Of a stretch of 64,000 nucleotides of DNA, positions 25,436 to 36,225 are shown piece by piece. The notes below the pieces were generated by a model that saw nothing but the letters and a program-made list of their open reading frames with translations, did not search any database and was not told the origin of the DNA. Within the stretch, counting starts at the first letter, position 1. Each line of letters begins with the position of its first letter. This DNA is from Filosporella fistucella (Eukaryota; Ascomycota; Leotiomycetes; Helotiales), in assembly GCA_030077755.1 (NCBI GenBank), contig JAQJZZ010000007.1, forward strand, positions 930,001 through 994,000. Reading direction: 5' to 3'. Position numbers and translations under genes: made by a program.

Positions 25436-26415
25436 TTAACAGCATCCACCTGCAGATCCCGACTGTACACCTTGACCTTGTCCAACTTGTACTGTTGGCT
25501 TGTTGTTTGCAGTTGTAGTACCCATTCTCTCTTTAATTTGACGAGCCATGGTAAGGAAAGCTTGTTCGACATTACTTGCGTTCTTGGCCGAAGTCTCGAG
25601 GAATGGGATGCCGAGGGAGTCCGCGAATTCCTGTAGGCAGATGTTAGTCATTTGCTTTACTGCGCCTGATGTACAGCCTCGTGATATAACCACATGATTT
25701 AAGCATGTGATAGTACGTACCTTTGCGACTGTATATTCGACCACCTTCTTATCCGACATATCACTCTTGTTGCCTACAAGCAATTTGTTGACACCCTCTG
25801 TAGCATAACGGTCGATTTCTTGAAGCCATTGCTTAACGTTGTTGAAGCTGTCCATATCGGTAACATCATAGACAACGCAAATGCCATGAGCACCTCTGTA
25901 GTATGATGAAGTGATGGTTCTGAAACGTTCTTGTCCAGCAGTATCCCACTAGAAATTATCAGTGAATTCTCCTGTTTTGCATTCCTGGTGCCTTACGATC
26001 TGCAACTTCACTGTCTTCCCATCCAACTCGATTGTTCGGATTTTCTGCCAGGCATCAGCGCAACCCTATAAACTGTACCCAAATCCAACGTACAAAGTCG
26101 ACACCGATGGTTGAGATGTAACTCTCTGTATATGTGTCGTCTGCGAATCGGAGTAACAAGCAAGACTTTCCAACACCGGAATCACCGATAAGGAGAAGCT
26201 TGAAGAGGTAATCGTATCTGAAAGGATCGTAAGTTGTATGTTACGTAGAGTGAAAGTATGATGGCCGCCGCCGCCGCCCTTATTATCTTCATCAGAGTCC
26301 ATATTGGAGGGGTACTCTGCAAGGTTGAAGTCAGTATCTTGTGCCTAGGCTGGTATGAGGTATGTGGAGGCGATTCGAAATGATGTTATTGGAAGACTTA
26401 CTACTCTGGATTCAT
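25436..26415 (-). CDS. YPT1: Rab GTPase Ypt1/Rab1
   Basis: Small GTPase that controls ER-to-Golgi and early autophagosome membrane traffic. Exons 26415-26405 (only 11 coding bases), 26217-26094, 26044-25997, 25948-25721 and 25630-25436 give exactly 201 residues, the normal length. Motifs: [18 protein letters not shown] start, P-loop GDSGVGKS (15-22), effector loop [12 protein letters not shown], Rab signature [27 protein letters not shown] guanine-specificity box, ETSAKNA, and a C-terminal GGCC for double geranylgeranylation. Intron 1 is 187 bases and contains a (GGC)n run. Its donor is GTAGTA, because the overlapping GTAAGT three bases on would create a stop. The antisense-looking open frames inside intron sequence are shadows. 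Divergent to the gene starting at 26931. Confidence 0.97.
26218..26404 (-). other. YPT1: YPT1 intron 1 with GGC repeat
   Basis: 187-base first intron, much longer than the 40-60 bases usual here. It includes about five GGC units near 26262-26278. Long first introns near the start codon often carry expression signals, but none is recognised here. Confidence 0.6.
26399..26404 (-). promoter_or_regulatory. YPT1: Overlapping 5' splice donors of YPT1 intron 1
   Basis: On the minus strand the exon end reads CCAGA followed by GTAGTAAGTC. Using GTAGTA (G at 26404) keeps MNPEYDYLF in frame. Using the stronger-looking GTAAGT three bases later gives GAG TA joined to A, an immediate TAA after four residues. 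Confidence 0.7.
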
Positions 26416-26930
26416 GGTTGCTTTATGTTGGAGTGGCAGAGGAGCGTTTGAAGGGTTGTATGAATCACGCTGATGGGAGTTGCAAAGTTGAAGTTGAGTT
26501 CCTGGGAAGATGGAACAAGAATCGCGGCTTCTTAAGGTTGCAAGTCAACGACGTCTGAAGGTCAGATTCGCCTAAAACAATCCACGTGATGAACTTGAAA
26601 CAACTCTTTTCCAAGTTCTTTGAGAGTTCTAGAATGATGCGAAATAGAATTCTTTGTTCCCACTTTATAAGTTCATGTCATTATTCCAATTAACTTATTT
26701 ATAGGATTTATCATTTGCAAAGTATTAATTCAGTACATGTTTCTTCATTGTTGGGGCGGTTTTTGATTGCCACACCGCTAACCTTTTCGGCTCTCGGCCG
26801 ATTTTGCCAATCTGCGATAAAGCTTCCAGGAGTTTGGTACAGGAATTCATATCTAACTTTTGCTAAATTCATGATTCTGCTTCTCTCCACCTTTAATGTC
26901 TTGCGGAATCGCTCATAATAATACAGGGTG
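26416..26930. promoter_or_regulatory. Divergent promoter between YPT1 and the mitochondrial-type gene
   Basis: 515 bases separate the two start codons. It contains an AT-rich core (about 26640-26720). No coding sequence seen. Confidence 0.5.
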
Positions 26931-27878
26931 ATGTCGACATCCTGTATTCTCACTCGTTCCGCTCCTCGCAATGTACAACTCCTCTCTGCAGCTTCTAGCT
27001 GTCGACAGCGAACCCCTCTCTACCTTGCAAAGTCCTCCTCAAGATATCTGGCAACAGTGAATTCTAGCCATAGAGCTCTTCCAGATGTATGGTTCACAGG
27101 TTCAGCACCACGCCATAATATTCCACCGCCAGATTATGGCAATGAGCCTCAAAAACCAGATGAACGGAAAGTGAAGCTCGGAAAAAGCAAGCACTTCTTT
27201 CTATCACAATGTTAATGCCTTACTAACTGCCGAACAGCTCTCCGTATCCTGCAAGAACGTATGCCAACTTTGCTTCAATCTCCTCTTCCACAAGAAATTC
27301 TCTCTCCGCAGATTACTCTCCATCTTTTTCCCTCAACCCACCCCCATCTCCCCACAGTCTCCGGTCGTGTTGCATACTCAGCCGCTCTATGGACATCCCC
27401 AATCGCATGGGGTAAACTCCCTCTAGTCGGAAACGTGAAGCTTGAAATTCTATCAGAACGAATGGTCAAATCACCTGGCGTATCAAGTTCTCAGCTGTCA
27501 ACAAGACCAGAGAAACTTATTGTGCGATGGAGGACAATAGGGAAGACGAGAGGGAGGGGAACGGGAGCGTTTTATAAGGGCATTGGAGCTAGGGAGAGCG
27601 TGGACAAAATTACGGAATGGCTAGGGGGCGGCAAGGGAGAAGACGATAGTAAGGAGTTCACTGGGCTTTTCATTTTCGAATTTGATGAGGAGGGAAGAAT
27701 TATCAGTCATACGATTGAACATGTACAACAGGGCGGTAATTGGGAACGAGGAGTCGGAGCGAGAGTTGTTGGACTTACGGATTGGTTTCTAGGTGGAATG
27801 AGGAAGAAAGGAGACGAGGGAGCACCATGTCCTGCATTCTGGATGGGAGATGAGAGGGGTCAGAAGATAAGGCGATAG
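26931..27878 (+). CDS. Conserved fungal protein, probably mitochondrial, NTF2-like fold possible
   Basis: Exon 1 26931-27186 and exon 2 27238-27878 give 298 residues. The intron (27187-27237) starts GC rather than GT (A|GCAAGC) but has a perfect TACTAAC branch site and CAG acceptor. Only this splice gives the continuous ERKVKLGKTLRILQERMPTL. The N-terminus is rich in Arg/Ser/Ala without acids (LTRSAPRNVQLLSAASSCRQR), as in mitochondrial presequences. The body has QSPLPQEILSPQITLHLFPS, ALWTSPIAWGKLPLVGN, and a C-terminal FIFEFDEEGRIISHTIEHV followed by GGMR, reminiscent of DUF2358-type NTF2-like domains. I cannot name a function. The GTG three bases before the ATG is not used as the start. Confidence 0.8.
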
Positions 27879-29194
27879 AGTATTGTATTATGACTTTATG
27901 GCGTATGGATCGGGATGGCGTTTGGGGTTTGATGAATGATTGCAAAATGTACAGATATGGCATTGGAAATACACCTCTCTGAATGAGGGGTACTGGGGTG
28001 ATGAAGCCGAGGAAGTGAGAATCACAGCTCTCTGAAATAGTAATATTTACAAGAATCAAGTAGTGGATTGTGGCGAGCATCCTTGATTAAGTGAGATGAT
28101 TTGATGATTCTTGTTAATAGTAAGTTGATCTGATCTTAGTTGCACCTTTGATCTTATCCTTACGCTCCTGAACTCAGAAATCGAGAGAGCACCCCACGAG
28201 CTTAGGTTATGGGCATGCATTAAACCTCGGATGATTGGTGTTATTGAGACATGTGTTTTCGGTTTGGTAATATTCTGAATCATAAACGAAAATCCACATT
28301 CAGCTTCACTGTTGAAGAAGCTAATAAGTACTGATTAGTGCTAGCGTTTTAGAATAATACCAACTGCATTCATAATTCCAGGGAATATCTCTGAGTATGG
28401 TGCAAATGTCTACCTACCATGAGATACCGAAGAAGAGGCAAGGAGTAGAGAATGCAAGTGAATCACATTCTAATAAGAACTAATCTTGAAACACGCCGAG
28501 GAAACTTGAAACTTGAGAGCACCCAATTGGAATGCAAATTGCTAGAATCAACGTTTGTCTGTATAACAATCCCTTTTCCCTCATTCCGTGACCTTCATTA
28601 ATAATTTCAAGTAGTTCGAGGAACGTTGACCTATACTGTATTATGATTGTCGCTTTATTATAGACTCATTTGTCGCAATCTACAACTTGAATTTGAAATG
28701 TGATTGTCCAACATCAATTGACTTCTTGTTATTACATCTTTATCTGGCTTGCCAGGTAACTCACGATCACCCTTGCAACTCCCTCCAACAAGCAAGCTCC
28801 ACTTAAGGAACACTTTGCTCTTCAATATTCAAGCTCAATTATGAGCTTTTAAGCTTCCGTCCCACAGCATTTTTCAAGTCACATTTCTGTCCAACAGCAC
28901 AATAAGTGGATAGATCTAACAGTAATATTATTACTTATTACACCTATCTAACCAAACCATTCACCTGTCTTCTCAGACATAAATCATAGAATACACTCCT
29001 TTGCCGCCCCTTTTTCCTCCTGCAACTAGTAATTCTAGCTCGAAATCTTACAAGGAATCAACAAACTAAACGAACAGGTATCAATCAAACTCAGACAAGA
29101 TCACAAAACATAGGGAAGAACGCTATACATACAGCCTCTCGCTCTTACAGACCAGAAAATGATCTTGACCGAGAGAGGTTTTAAGGAGTGAAAA
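27879..29194. other. Convergent intergenic region, no gene seen
   Basis: AT-rich, 1.3 kb, with only short open frames. Nothing recognisable. Confidence 0.45.
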
Positions 29195-32100
29195 TCAAGC
29201 AAGGCCCAACCACTTCAGAGCTTTCTTCGTATTCCTCTTCTGTCCCACCTTCTTCACCTCAGGCACGATCTTCGCTCCCGATCTTCCCATAATCATTCGA
29301 TCGTACGCATCATCCTCACTATCATCTTCGCCAATGTAAAAGTTTTCCCATTCCTTGTCTTCCCTCTCTCGCCTCTCGGTATTTGTGGTCTTGTTACTGG
29401 CGATACTTGCAGCGTAGGCGTGACGAGTAGAGGTCGTAGAGGGAGCGTACGGTTGGCGGGCTGTAGATGTTGTGGACGCGGCGTAGGAGCGGGTTGAGAC
29501 CGCACCGGCGCCAGAATTGCCGGTCAGACGAGAGATTTTCGAGGGGGCACCACGATAGGATGGAGGATAGCCTGAGTCACGGTAGGTGTCACGGTCGGAT
29601 CTGTCTCTTTCCTTGTTTCGGGTGGAGGTGGGGCAGATGGGTGTTTGGGGAATAGGAGGACGTTCGATGATAATGGGTTTGGGCTCCGGTTCGGGGGTGT
29701 AAAAGGAAGATTTTTCCATTAGCGATTTCCAGATTGAAGAAAGAAACGTAGTGATTTCGGCATCGGTTGCCGTGTTGGGAAGGAGGTAATTCGCTTTGGC
29801 GAAGGTGATCTTTGGGTTTCTGGCTATTGTAGATTGGATTGAGCCTGCGTATGAGGTTCGTCGATTCAGTGTTGATAGGGAATCAATATTGATACGTTGG
29901 AGAGGGTTGCGGGCTTTGGCTCGAGATGATACGGCTTCATTTGAAAGCGGGTTTACCATTGTTGGTGTGCGAGGTCGAGACATAGAAGGTGGATCAGAGG
30001 CGAGAGAGTTGAGGATTCCAGCAACCTTGAAAATATCCTGACCGAGGAGCTTCCGGAGCTCGAAGATTATTTCAAGATGAGTAGCGGAATATTGCAATAT
30101 CAGAAGTCTGATACCGAAATTACTGGCCAGATACACTTCGATCTGCGGAACCAGGAGAGCAGCGAGCATTTTTGGATTTGTTAGTGGATTAGAGACTCCT
30201 CTAGGTACAGCAGAGAATCCATAAAATTGCTGCATGACATTCGAAATCAGATAGCTAATTGTGTCAGTATGTCCATATAAATTCTTTTGAGCATACGAAC
30301 CGAATATCCAGCTTCCCACTTCTACTTGCTCCGTCTCGCTTGGTTCCAAGCTTTTCGATTTGTCCAGAAATTTGGAAAAAGAAGTCTTTCTTCACACCTT
30401 CATCACATCCTAGTGCTATGACCTGATCAACAGTTCTACTCTCATTTCCAATATTAGGGGTGTCATCATTTCGAAAAACGGGTTTCCACAAGCGGTCTGT
30501 TTCGCGGGACACAGGATAGTAGTGTTGGCTGTAGCCTTCTGAGTTGGGAAACTGAATGCTCAAAAGTTGGCGAAGAGAGTTTTGAATGTTGATGGAGTTG
30601 TTTGAGATTATGGGAGCGAATTCCAGGAACTTTTCTTTGATTTGATTTTGCGGAGGGGGAGTCAGTGTAGGTGTCGGAGGTCCACTACTCGAGATAGCAC
30701 TGTCTGCGGTAGGTGAAAACGTCTCCCTTGGTGGCCATTGCCATTTCATGGCAGGTGGATAGCTATCATCGTCAAACGCGTACGGATTGTATTCGTGCCG
30801 TCTCTCGTAACCTGCATCATCTGTTTCGGCAGTGAGAAATGATGTTGGCCTCACTAAGATCTCATCGGCTTGGGGACTTCTGGGCGAGAATGGACTCATC
30901 GGGGTTTCTTCATCATCATCTGAAGCCTGTGGAGCCGATGTTAAGGGGGTCTCTGGCATGACTGGGTAGGAACCGTCTTTGTATGAGTTCAGAACGAACT
31001 CGAAGACTTCATTTGGACTGTCGCTAGTGAAGTGAATAACGAGGTCTTCTACCAATTCAAAGACAGCAACGAACGGGATATTCTTCGGCGACTCTACTGG
31101 CGCTTCATGTGAATCACACCCTCGATCAACGAATTTATGTGTTGATACATCCTCCGCAGATGAACATCTCGACGAGCCTTGAGATATCAGGGTAGGAGAC
31201 TTTTTGATTGTTGTCTCTGAAGCTTTAATAAAGGTCGTTCTTGGTAGGGTCTGAAAACTCTCTTGCACGTTGCTAATCGCACCTCCTGATGTTTGTGGTC
31301 TATTCCGTAGATGGTTCGCGGACGTCGTGTGCTTTAGGGGCCGAGGGCTTGTGGTCGGCTCCAGAAATCGCGCATTGCTTGGGTAAAATCGATCGGCGGA
31401 CTTTGCCCTTCTGATAGACTTTGTAGGTGAACCTGACTGTACATCTACAAGACAGGCTTCTCCATACACAACCCCTGGAGTAGCGGAAACTGATGTCAAA
31501 TTATCCTCCGACGATGCGAGATCCGGCTCATAGTCATCATCGATATCGCTATCTTCATCATGTTGAGTGTATGTAGCTTCATCTGCACTCATTACCGAAT
31601 AGCTGCTCGGGTTGGGACCATATCGGGGTCCGAAGGTAGAACGCCGTTCTTGAACTGTCGTCTTCCGATCAGGGATTGTCAAAACAGTCCTGACAATATC
31701 GTCCCTTTCCTTGTGTGCGGAAATACTGCCATTCTGATGTGAAGTTGCATATACTCCCTCACTACCTCGCTTTGTATTGGCAAAACCATTTTCTGCATTT
31801 CGGACGGCTTCCATCACACGCCCTTTTGATATCTGACGTTGAAGTGACTTGTTGACAAGCTCCGCAGACTGTAAAATTGCTCTTTCTCGATCGAGTGAAT
31901 TGCTACTTTTCGTGTGTAGCATTGAATCCTTACTTTCCACGTGCGAAGTTTCCTCATTAATTCCCTCCGCTGATGCGTCTTGAGCCTCGTCAACATCAGT
32001 TTCAACCTCATTTGAGGTTGTTGGCCCAACTCTGAGACTGGCAATCCCATCCTTCACAATATCATTGAAAAGCTGATCGGCTTCTCCAATTTGCCCATTC

Positions 32101-32447
32101 ATGATGCTTTTGCATATTCTATCGATGCATATCGCCCGTGCGCCAACGGTCCCTCCATTCATGAAGACCAATTTTGGTTGTGATTTAGTTGAGGACAAAA
32201 GAAACGACCGTGCTGCCTCGTTTCGCCTCGCCAGAGTTCTCTGAACGTCATCGATGAATGTGCGAGCGTCAAACGCATCTTCGTCCGATTCCAGGGGGAG
32301 ACTTTCCAGCAAGGATGGCAGGACCAATATTTTCTGTGAGGGAGGAAGTAGACTCAATTGTGTCGATATCGTGTCGAAATCCCCCTCCAAAGCCACCAGC
32401 TTCCCAGAGCATTCTTCCTCCCTGGACTCCTTCGAGGCGTCGGTCAT
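29195..32447 (-). CDS. Large Ser/Thr-rich hypothetical protein
   Basis: Exon 1 32447-30301 and exon 2 30254-29195 are joined across a 46-base intron with an uncommon GTTCGT donor, ACTGAC branch and TAG acceptor. They give 1068 residues and the continuous GKLDIRYLISNVMQQF. Residues 1-150 look folded and helical (LLPPSQKILVLPSLLESLPL, RAICIDRICKSIMNGQIGEADQLF). The middle (150-480) is disordered and acidic/Ser-rich. Residues about 480-510 (PFVAVFELVEDLVIHFTS) and about 640-830 look ordered again, and the tail is Ser/Thr/Arg-rich ending KKALKWLGLA. Some databases label such fungal proteins gastric mucin-like because of the Ser/Thr content, which is not a functional call. An upstream ATG at 32501 is possible; 32447 was chosen as the first that opens with a plausible acidic N-terminus. 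Confidence 0.75.
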
Positions 32448-33399
32448 GATGGGCCGTGTTAAATTGTATATGCGCTGCCGTCCCCTCTTTTGTGATTGCA
32501 AAAATCACTCGATCCTGCGAGTTTGATGTCGTAACTCTGTACACCTAAAATATCTATAAAAGTATACAATCTGGAATCAAAATAACATGCTGGAAGAAAT
32601 AAAAGAACCTGGAGGAGTACAGAGCTGCTTCCTCACGATAATGGGGACTGGAAACAGGAGTAAGAAACAAGGAGAAGAGCTTCACATGGAAAGAAAACCG
32701 CAGACACTTGGGTTGCAGGCTTCGATCAGCCCCAGTTCCAGGACGATTTGACGCCATTTCTCCTCGAAAGGTGGCGGGCTGCATTTGAACCCAGCCTACA
32801 GGCATGGGGAAGTGAAGCTAGACGATGAAGAGTAAAGTCTTGTGCATCTAAACCCGAAAGTTGCAGAATCGGTTGGCCAATGGCTGTTATGGGCGAAAGC
32901 ACCCTCGCTCGGAAGTCTGAACCCAGAGCAGCACAAGCCACCGGTTTGTTCCTAAGAGCTATCGAATGTCCAATGGAACAGTTTTGCGAAGATCGCTTTC
33001 AGGGGCAGCGATAGTGATAGAGAACCGATTTCTTAATCAACCAAACTTTCGAAATACTCGTACTCTTGAAAGGCCCGGAAAGAGCTGTAGAAAGGATTAA
33101 CAAGACACCCTCGTCAATTGAATTGTCCACCCCACTTGCCCTCGCCCACATATTTCAAATCATGCTAGGCGCCAAAGTAGGTTTAGTAACCACCGTGGCT
33201 GGAGGCGGCATCGAGAACGAGGTTGCTCGCATGGTGGCGACAAGGACAACGTTTGACTCAAAGTAGCTTAAGCTGGGCTGACCTTTTAGCGCAGATCTGG
33301 CGCCGAGGATCGTATCCGCCGCAAAGGCCTCAACAGTGGATCATCTCAGAGGACTGGGAATCCATCTGGCCGAAGACGGGATAGCATAGCACCAGATTC
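32448..33399. other. Intergenic, no gene seen
   Basis: Upstream region of the Ser/Thr-rich gene. Short open frames only, none with a domain. Confidence 0.45.
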
Positions 33400-33792
33400 T
33401 CATGGGAAATAATTCGGTTGATCTTTAACAAAGCTGTTACTGACATACCCAGTCACAAAGCCGCGTGGTGAGGTTGGAAATAATTTATTTGTTGGCTTCG
33501 CGATCTTTCGATCTTTCAAAATGTCTTGGGCGTTGAAGGCTATTGTTCCCCCAAAACGATAAATCAGACCATGTTTCTGCATGTCCTGTACACTTTTGGA
33601 TATAATCAGATCTCTTCTCAATCCGTACCCTGGAATTGACCGGGAGTTTCGAGTCCGTGCTGCTGCTGCATAGCTGGCAAACATTCGTGCTGATGTGGAG
33701 AAAAACTTCCGAAGCAGATCTGGTTTTCGATTGGCTGATGATCCTTTAGTTATTTTTAGCGCGTCGAGATCAATCCAACGAGGTATCATCAC
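33400..33792 (-). CDS. Possible small protein, unknown
   Basis: An uninterrupted 130-codon frame beginning MMIPRWIDLDALKITKG. It is basic, with KFFSTSARMFASYAAAARTRN and GLIYRFGGTIAFNAQDILKDRK. It could be a genuine small gene or a fragment of a decayed one, since no domain is recognised and there is no homology evidence in hand. Composition is not obviously biased. It stands alone between two unrelated genes. Confidence 0.25.
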   Translation of the reverse strand: MMIPRWIDLDALKITKGSSANRKPDLLRKFFSTSARMFASYAAAARTRNSRSIPGYGLRRDLIISKSVQDMQKHGLIYRFGGTIAFNAQDILKDRKIAKPTNKLFPTSPRGFVTGYVSNSFVKDQPNYFP

Positions 33793-34724
33793 AGTACAGC
33801 TTGACGCAGTCTATCTCTGGGTTGAGAGCCCAGAATAGATGAGAAGCCGGTTAGTAGTTGAGGGAATTAGGTGTTAGCAAGTATCATGATATACTGGCTC
33901 GTGATACCGCATCCTGAAGTACCTACTAATTCTCCAAAGACTGGTGTAGAGTCGTTAGACGAAAAGCCAAAGTAGAATTGTAGGGAGCATCCCTAATAGA
34001 AAACTCCACGGATACCGGCATAAACGATGAAGACGAAATCTCCAAGACGGGACCTACTTAACGGAGCGCGGCATAGTCTGAAAATTCTGGGATCGTATTG
34101 CAAAATCCAAACCTTGACCTGACGCCGGATGCAGGGGAAAAGTAAGAAAAAATTTCTCTGCAGCCATTCTCTCCTTGAGAATTGAAATTCGAGGATTTGA
34201 CTGCTTTTGGATGACCGAGTAGCAAGTCAAGTACATTTTCCAAAACTGGACATTGGTTTCTCGGCTTAACGAAGGCTCTGAAGGATGATCAGCACAGGAT
34301 GTAACCTTATGCTAGCAACAGCTAGATTCATCAGAAAGCACCGAGCCTTGACGCCGGTAGTTACTCTAAAGTAATGGATTCAAGCGAAAATCAGGTACCC
34401 GAGATGTCATGTAAGATTTTCTCCTTACACTTGGATCACCTTAATATCTTTTCACTCAATATCTTAACTCCCGTTACACAGTCTCAGAGTAATTGGAATG
34501 CTTCGACAACTCAGTATACGCAGTTCCACATGATAATGAGAGGGTCCTAGCAACCCCCAGTCTGTGGCACAGCAATATTCTACGCAAGTAAAGTTTTCTG
34601 GCCCATGCGGGACCACGCTCGTGGAATCCGTAGAGCAGGACGCAGATGGCTGCACCATAGATATCATGATTGGGAGGGCCGATCAACGGCACCGAGCATG
34701 TTTTTTCAGCATGTCGGGAGAATT
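33793..34724. other. Intergenic, no gene seen
   Basis: 3' flank of the WD40 gene. Open frames here overlap on both strands and look random. Confidence 0.45.
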
Positions 34725-36018
34725 TCATTCATCGTCCGAGTCCATCAATTCCGCTAGCTCAGCTTCTTCCTCTGCTGTGAGAAGGCTCTTTTTAGGGACA
34801 ACTTTTTCCTCCTTGACGACACCTTTCAATCTTTCTTCTCGTTCTTTCTTCGATTTCTCCAAGTCCGACTTTTCCAGACCCCAGATGCGCACTGTAGCGT
34901 CGATGCTCACACTCACCACTTGTTTCTCACCCTCCAGTACCACCAATCCTGTTACCTCTTCAAAATGACCGTCGTAGATATGCCACAACTTGCCTGTTGC
35001 CCTGTCCCAAACTTTGACATCCTCGTCTCTTCCAGCTGTTATGACCCAATTCCCGGTGACAGCGACTGAGCGGACATAGTCACCATGTTCATATGTTTCT
35101 TCTGTACTCCAGTTCTTTGCCCTAGCCAAGCATTTAGCAGTTCCATCGGCGCTCGCGGTCCAGAGGTCGGAATCTTCGTCATCACCTGAGAACAGGACCT
35201 TGTAGACACTGGTCTCATGCTCAAGGATCGTATCTCTGGTAGTCTTATTCCCAGTAGGAATTTCTTGGGTGGTATCTTGAATTTGTATCGCGGATGATGT
35301 ACCAATTCGCCATCTTCGAATGTGGGGATCACTACTGGCGGACACGAGGACAATTTCCGCATCATTCGAGGCTTCCGGGTCGAGTACCAGATCTTGAAGA
35401 GCCATCATTGTGTCAGACTTATCACGGAGAGTGTGGAGACGTTCTCCAGTTGCTGTATCCCATACCATAATCTTGGAGTCAGCGCCACCAGAGATCAGGA
35501 CCTGTAGAAAAACAGATTAGCCCTGAACGGCATCTCCGAGTTTGACTTGCATCTTTCTCTCCCAGCTTCGCACAAATGATCGTCTTTACGAAGTCGGAGT
35601 GGCCCTTGAATTTCCTCCCTGGTGCCTTCGTAACTCTGTCCCAGCTCCAAATATCTTTGTCCCAGCATCCGCCAAATACTGTAGAGCCATTATGTCCACC
35701 GATGGCAACTGATGTGATTGGGAAGGCAGGTCCTCTGAAAACAGTCTTGGAGTCTCTGCTCTGGATCGGATCAGCTACAGTATTATAAGTAAACGGAATT
35801 CTGTGAGTCACCTTGACGTTTAATTTTCGCACGCAGCCAGCGCTTTCTGCAATGTAAATACATTCTGTAGAAAATGGGTCCGGAATAACATTTAGGATCT
35901 TGGATTGTAGAACAATGGGGTTGCCATGCTTGTTTCCAGATTTGGCCGCTCGGCGAGCTCGAGTAGATTCGGATGCATCACTTTGGAAGAAATGTCCCGG
36001 ATCTGTTGAGCGGGACAT
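34725..36018 (-). CDS. WD40-repeat protein
   Basis: Exon 1 36018-35551 and exon 2 35501-34725 give 414 residues. The intron (35550-35502) begins GCAAGT after GAT, a GC-AG intron. No GT donor keeps the frame, and the joined protein reads AKLGEKDVLISGGADSKIMVWD. About six WD repeats are visible, with WD/WS-type ends at DKDIWSWD, SKIMVWD, DPHIRRWR, DEDVKVWD and ATVRIWG. After the propeller comes a charged helix (EKSKKEREERLK) and an acidic end, AELAELMDSDDE. It is probably a scaffold in a nuclear or cytosolic complex; the specific orthologue is not recognised. An in-frame ATG at 36171 would extend the N-terminus by 51 residues but lies close to the divergent CTF4 gene. Confidence 0.85.
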
Positions 36019-36225
36019 TCTGAAGTGGTTTTTGTGTTGTGGGTTATGCGTTGTCTGCGTTGAGGGCCTTCCCATGTAAATATTTTGAGACTGAATGGAG
36101 GGGTCCCACGCTAGTGACAGGGGTGCGCGTAGAGTGCTGCTGTACCGACGCGTCTCCTTTCTCTCAGACACATTGATCTTGACAACTCTAATATCACGAA
36201 TTGCTCTGCTTTATTCAACACAATT
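36019..36225. promoter_or_regulatory. Short divergent promoter of WD40 and CTF4 genes
   Basis: Only 207 bases separate the two start codons, so the genes must share promoter sequence. No TATA box is evident. Confidence 0.6.
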
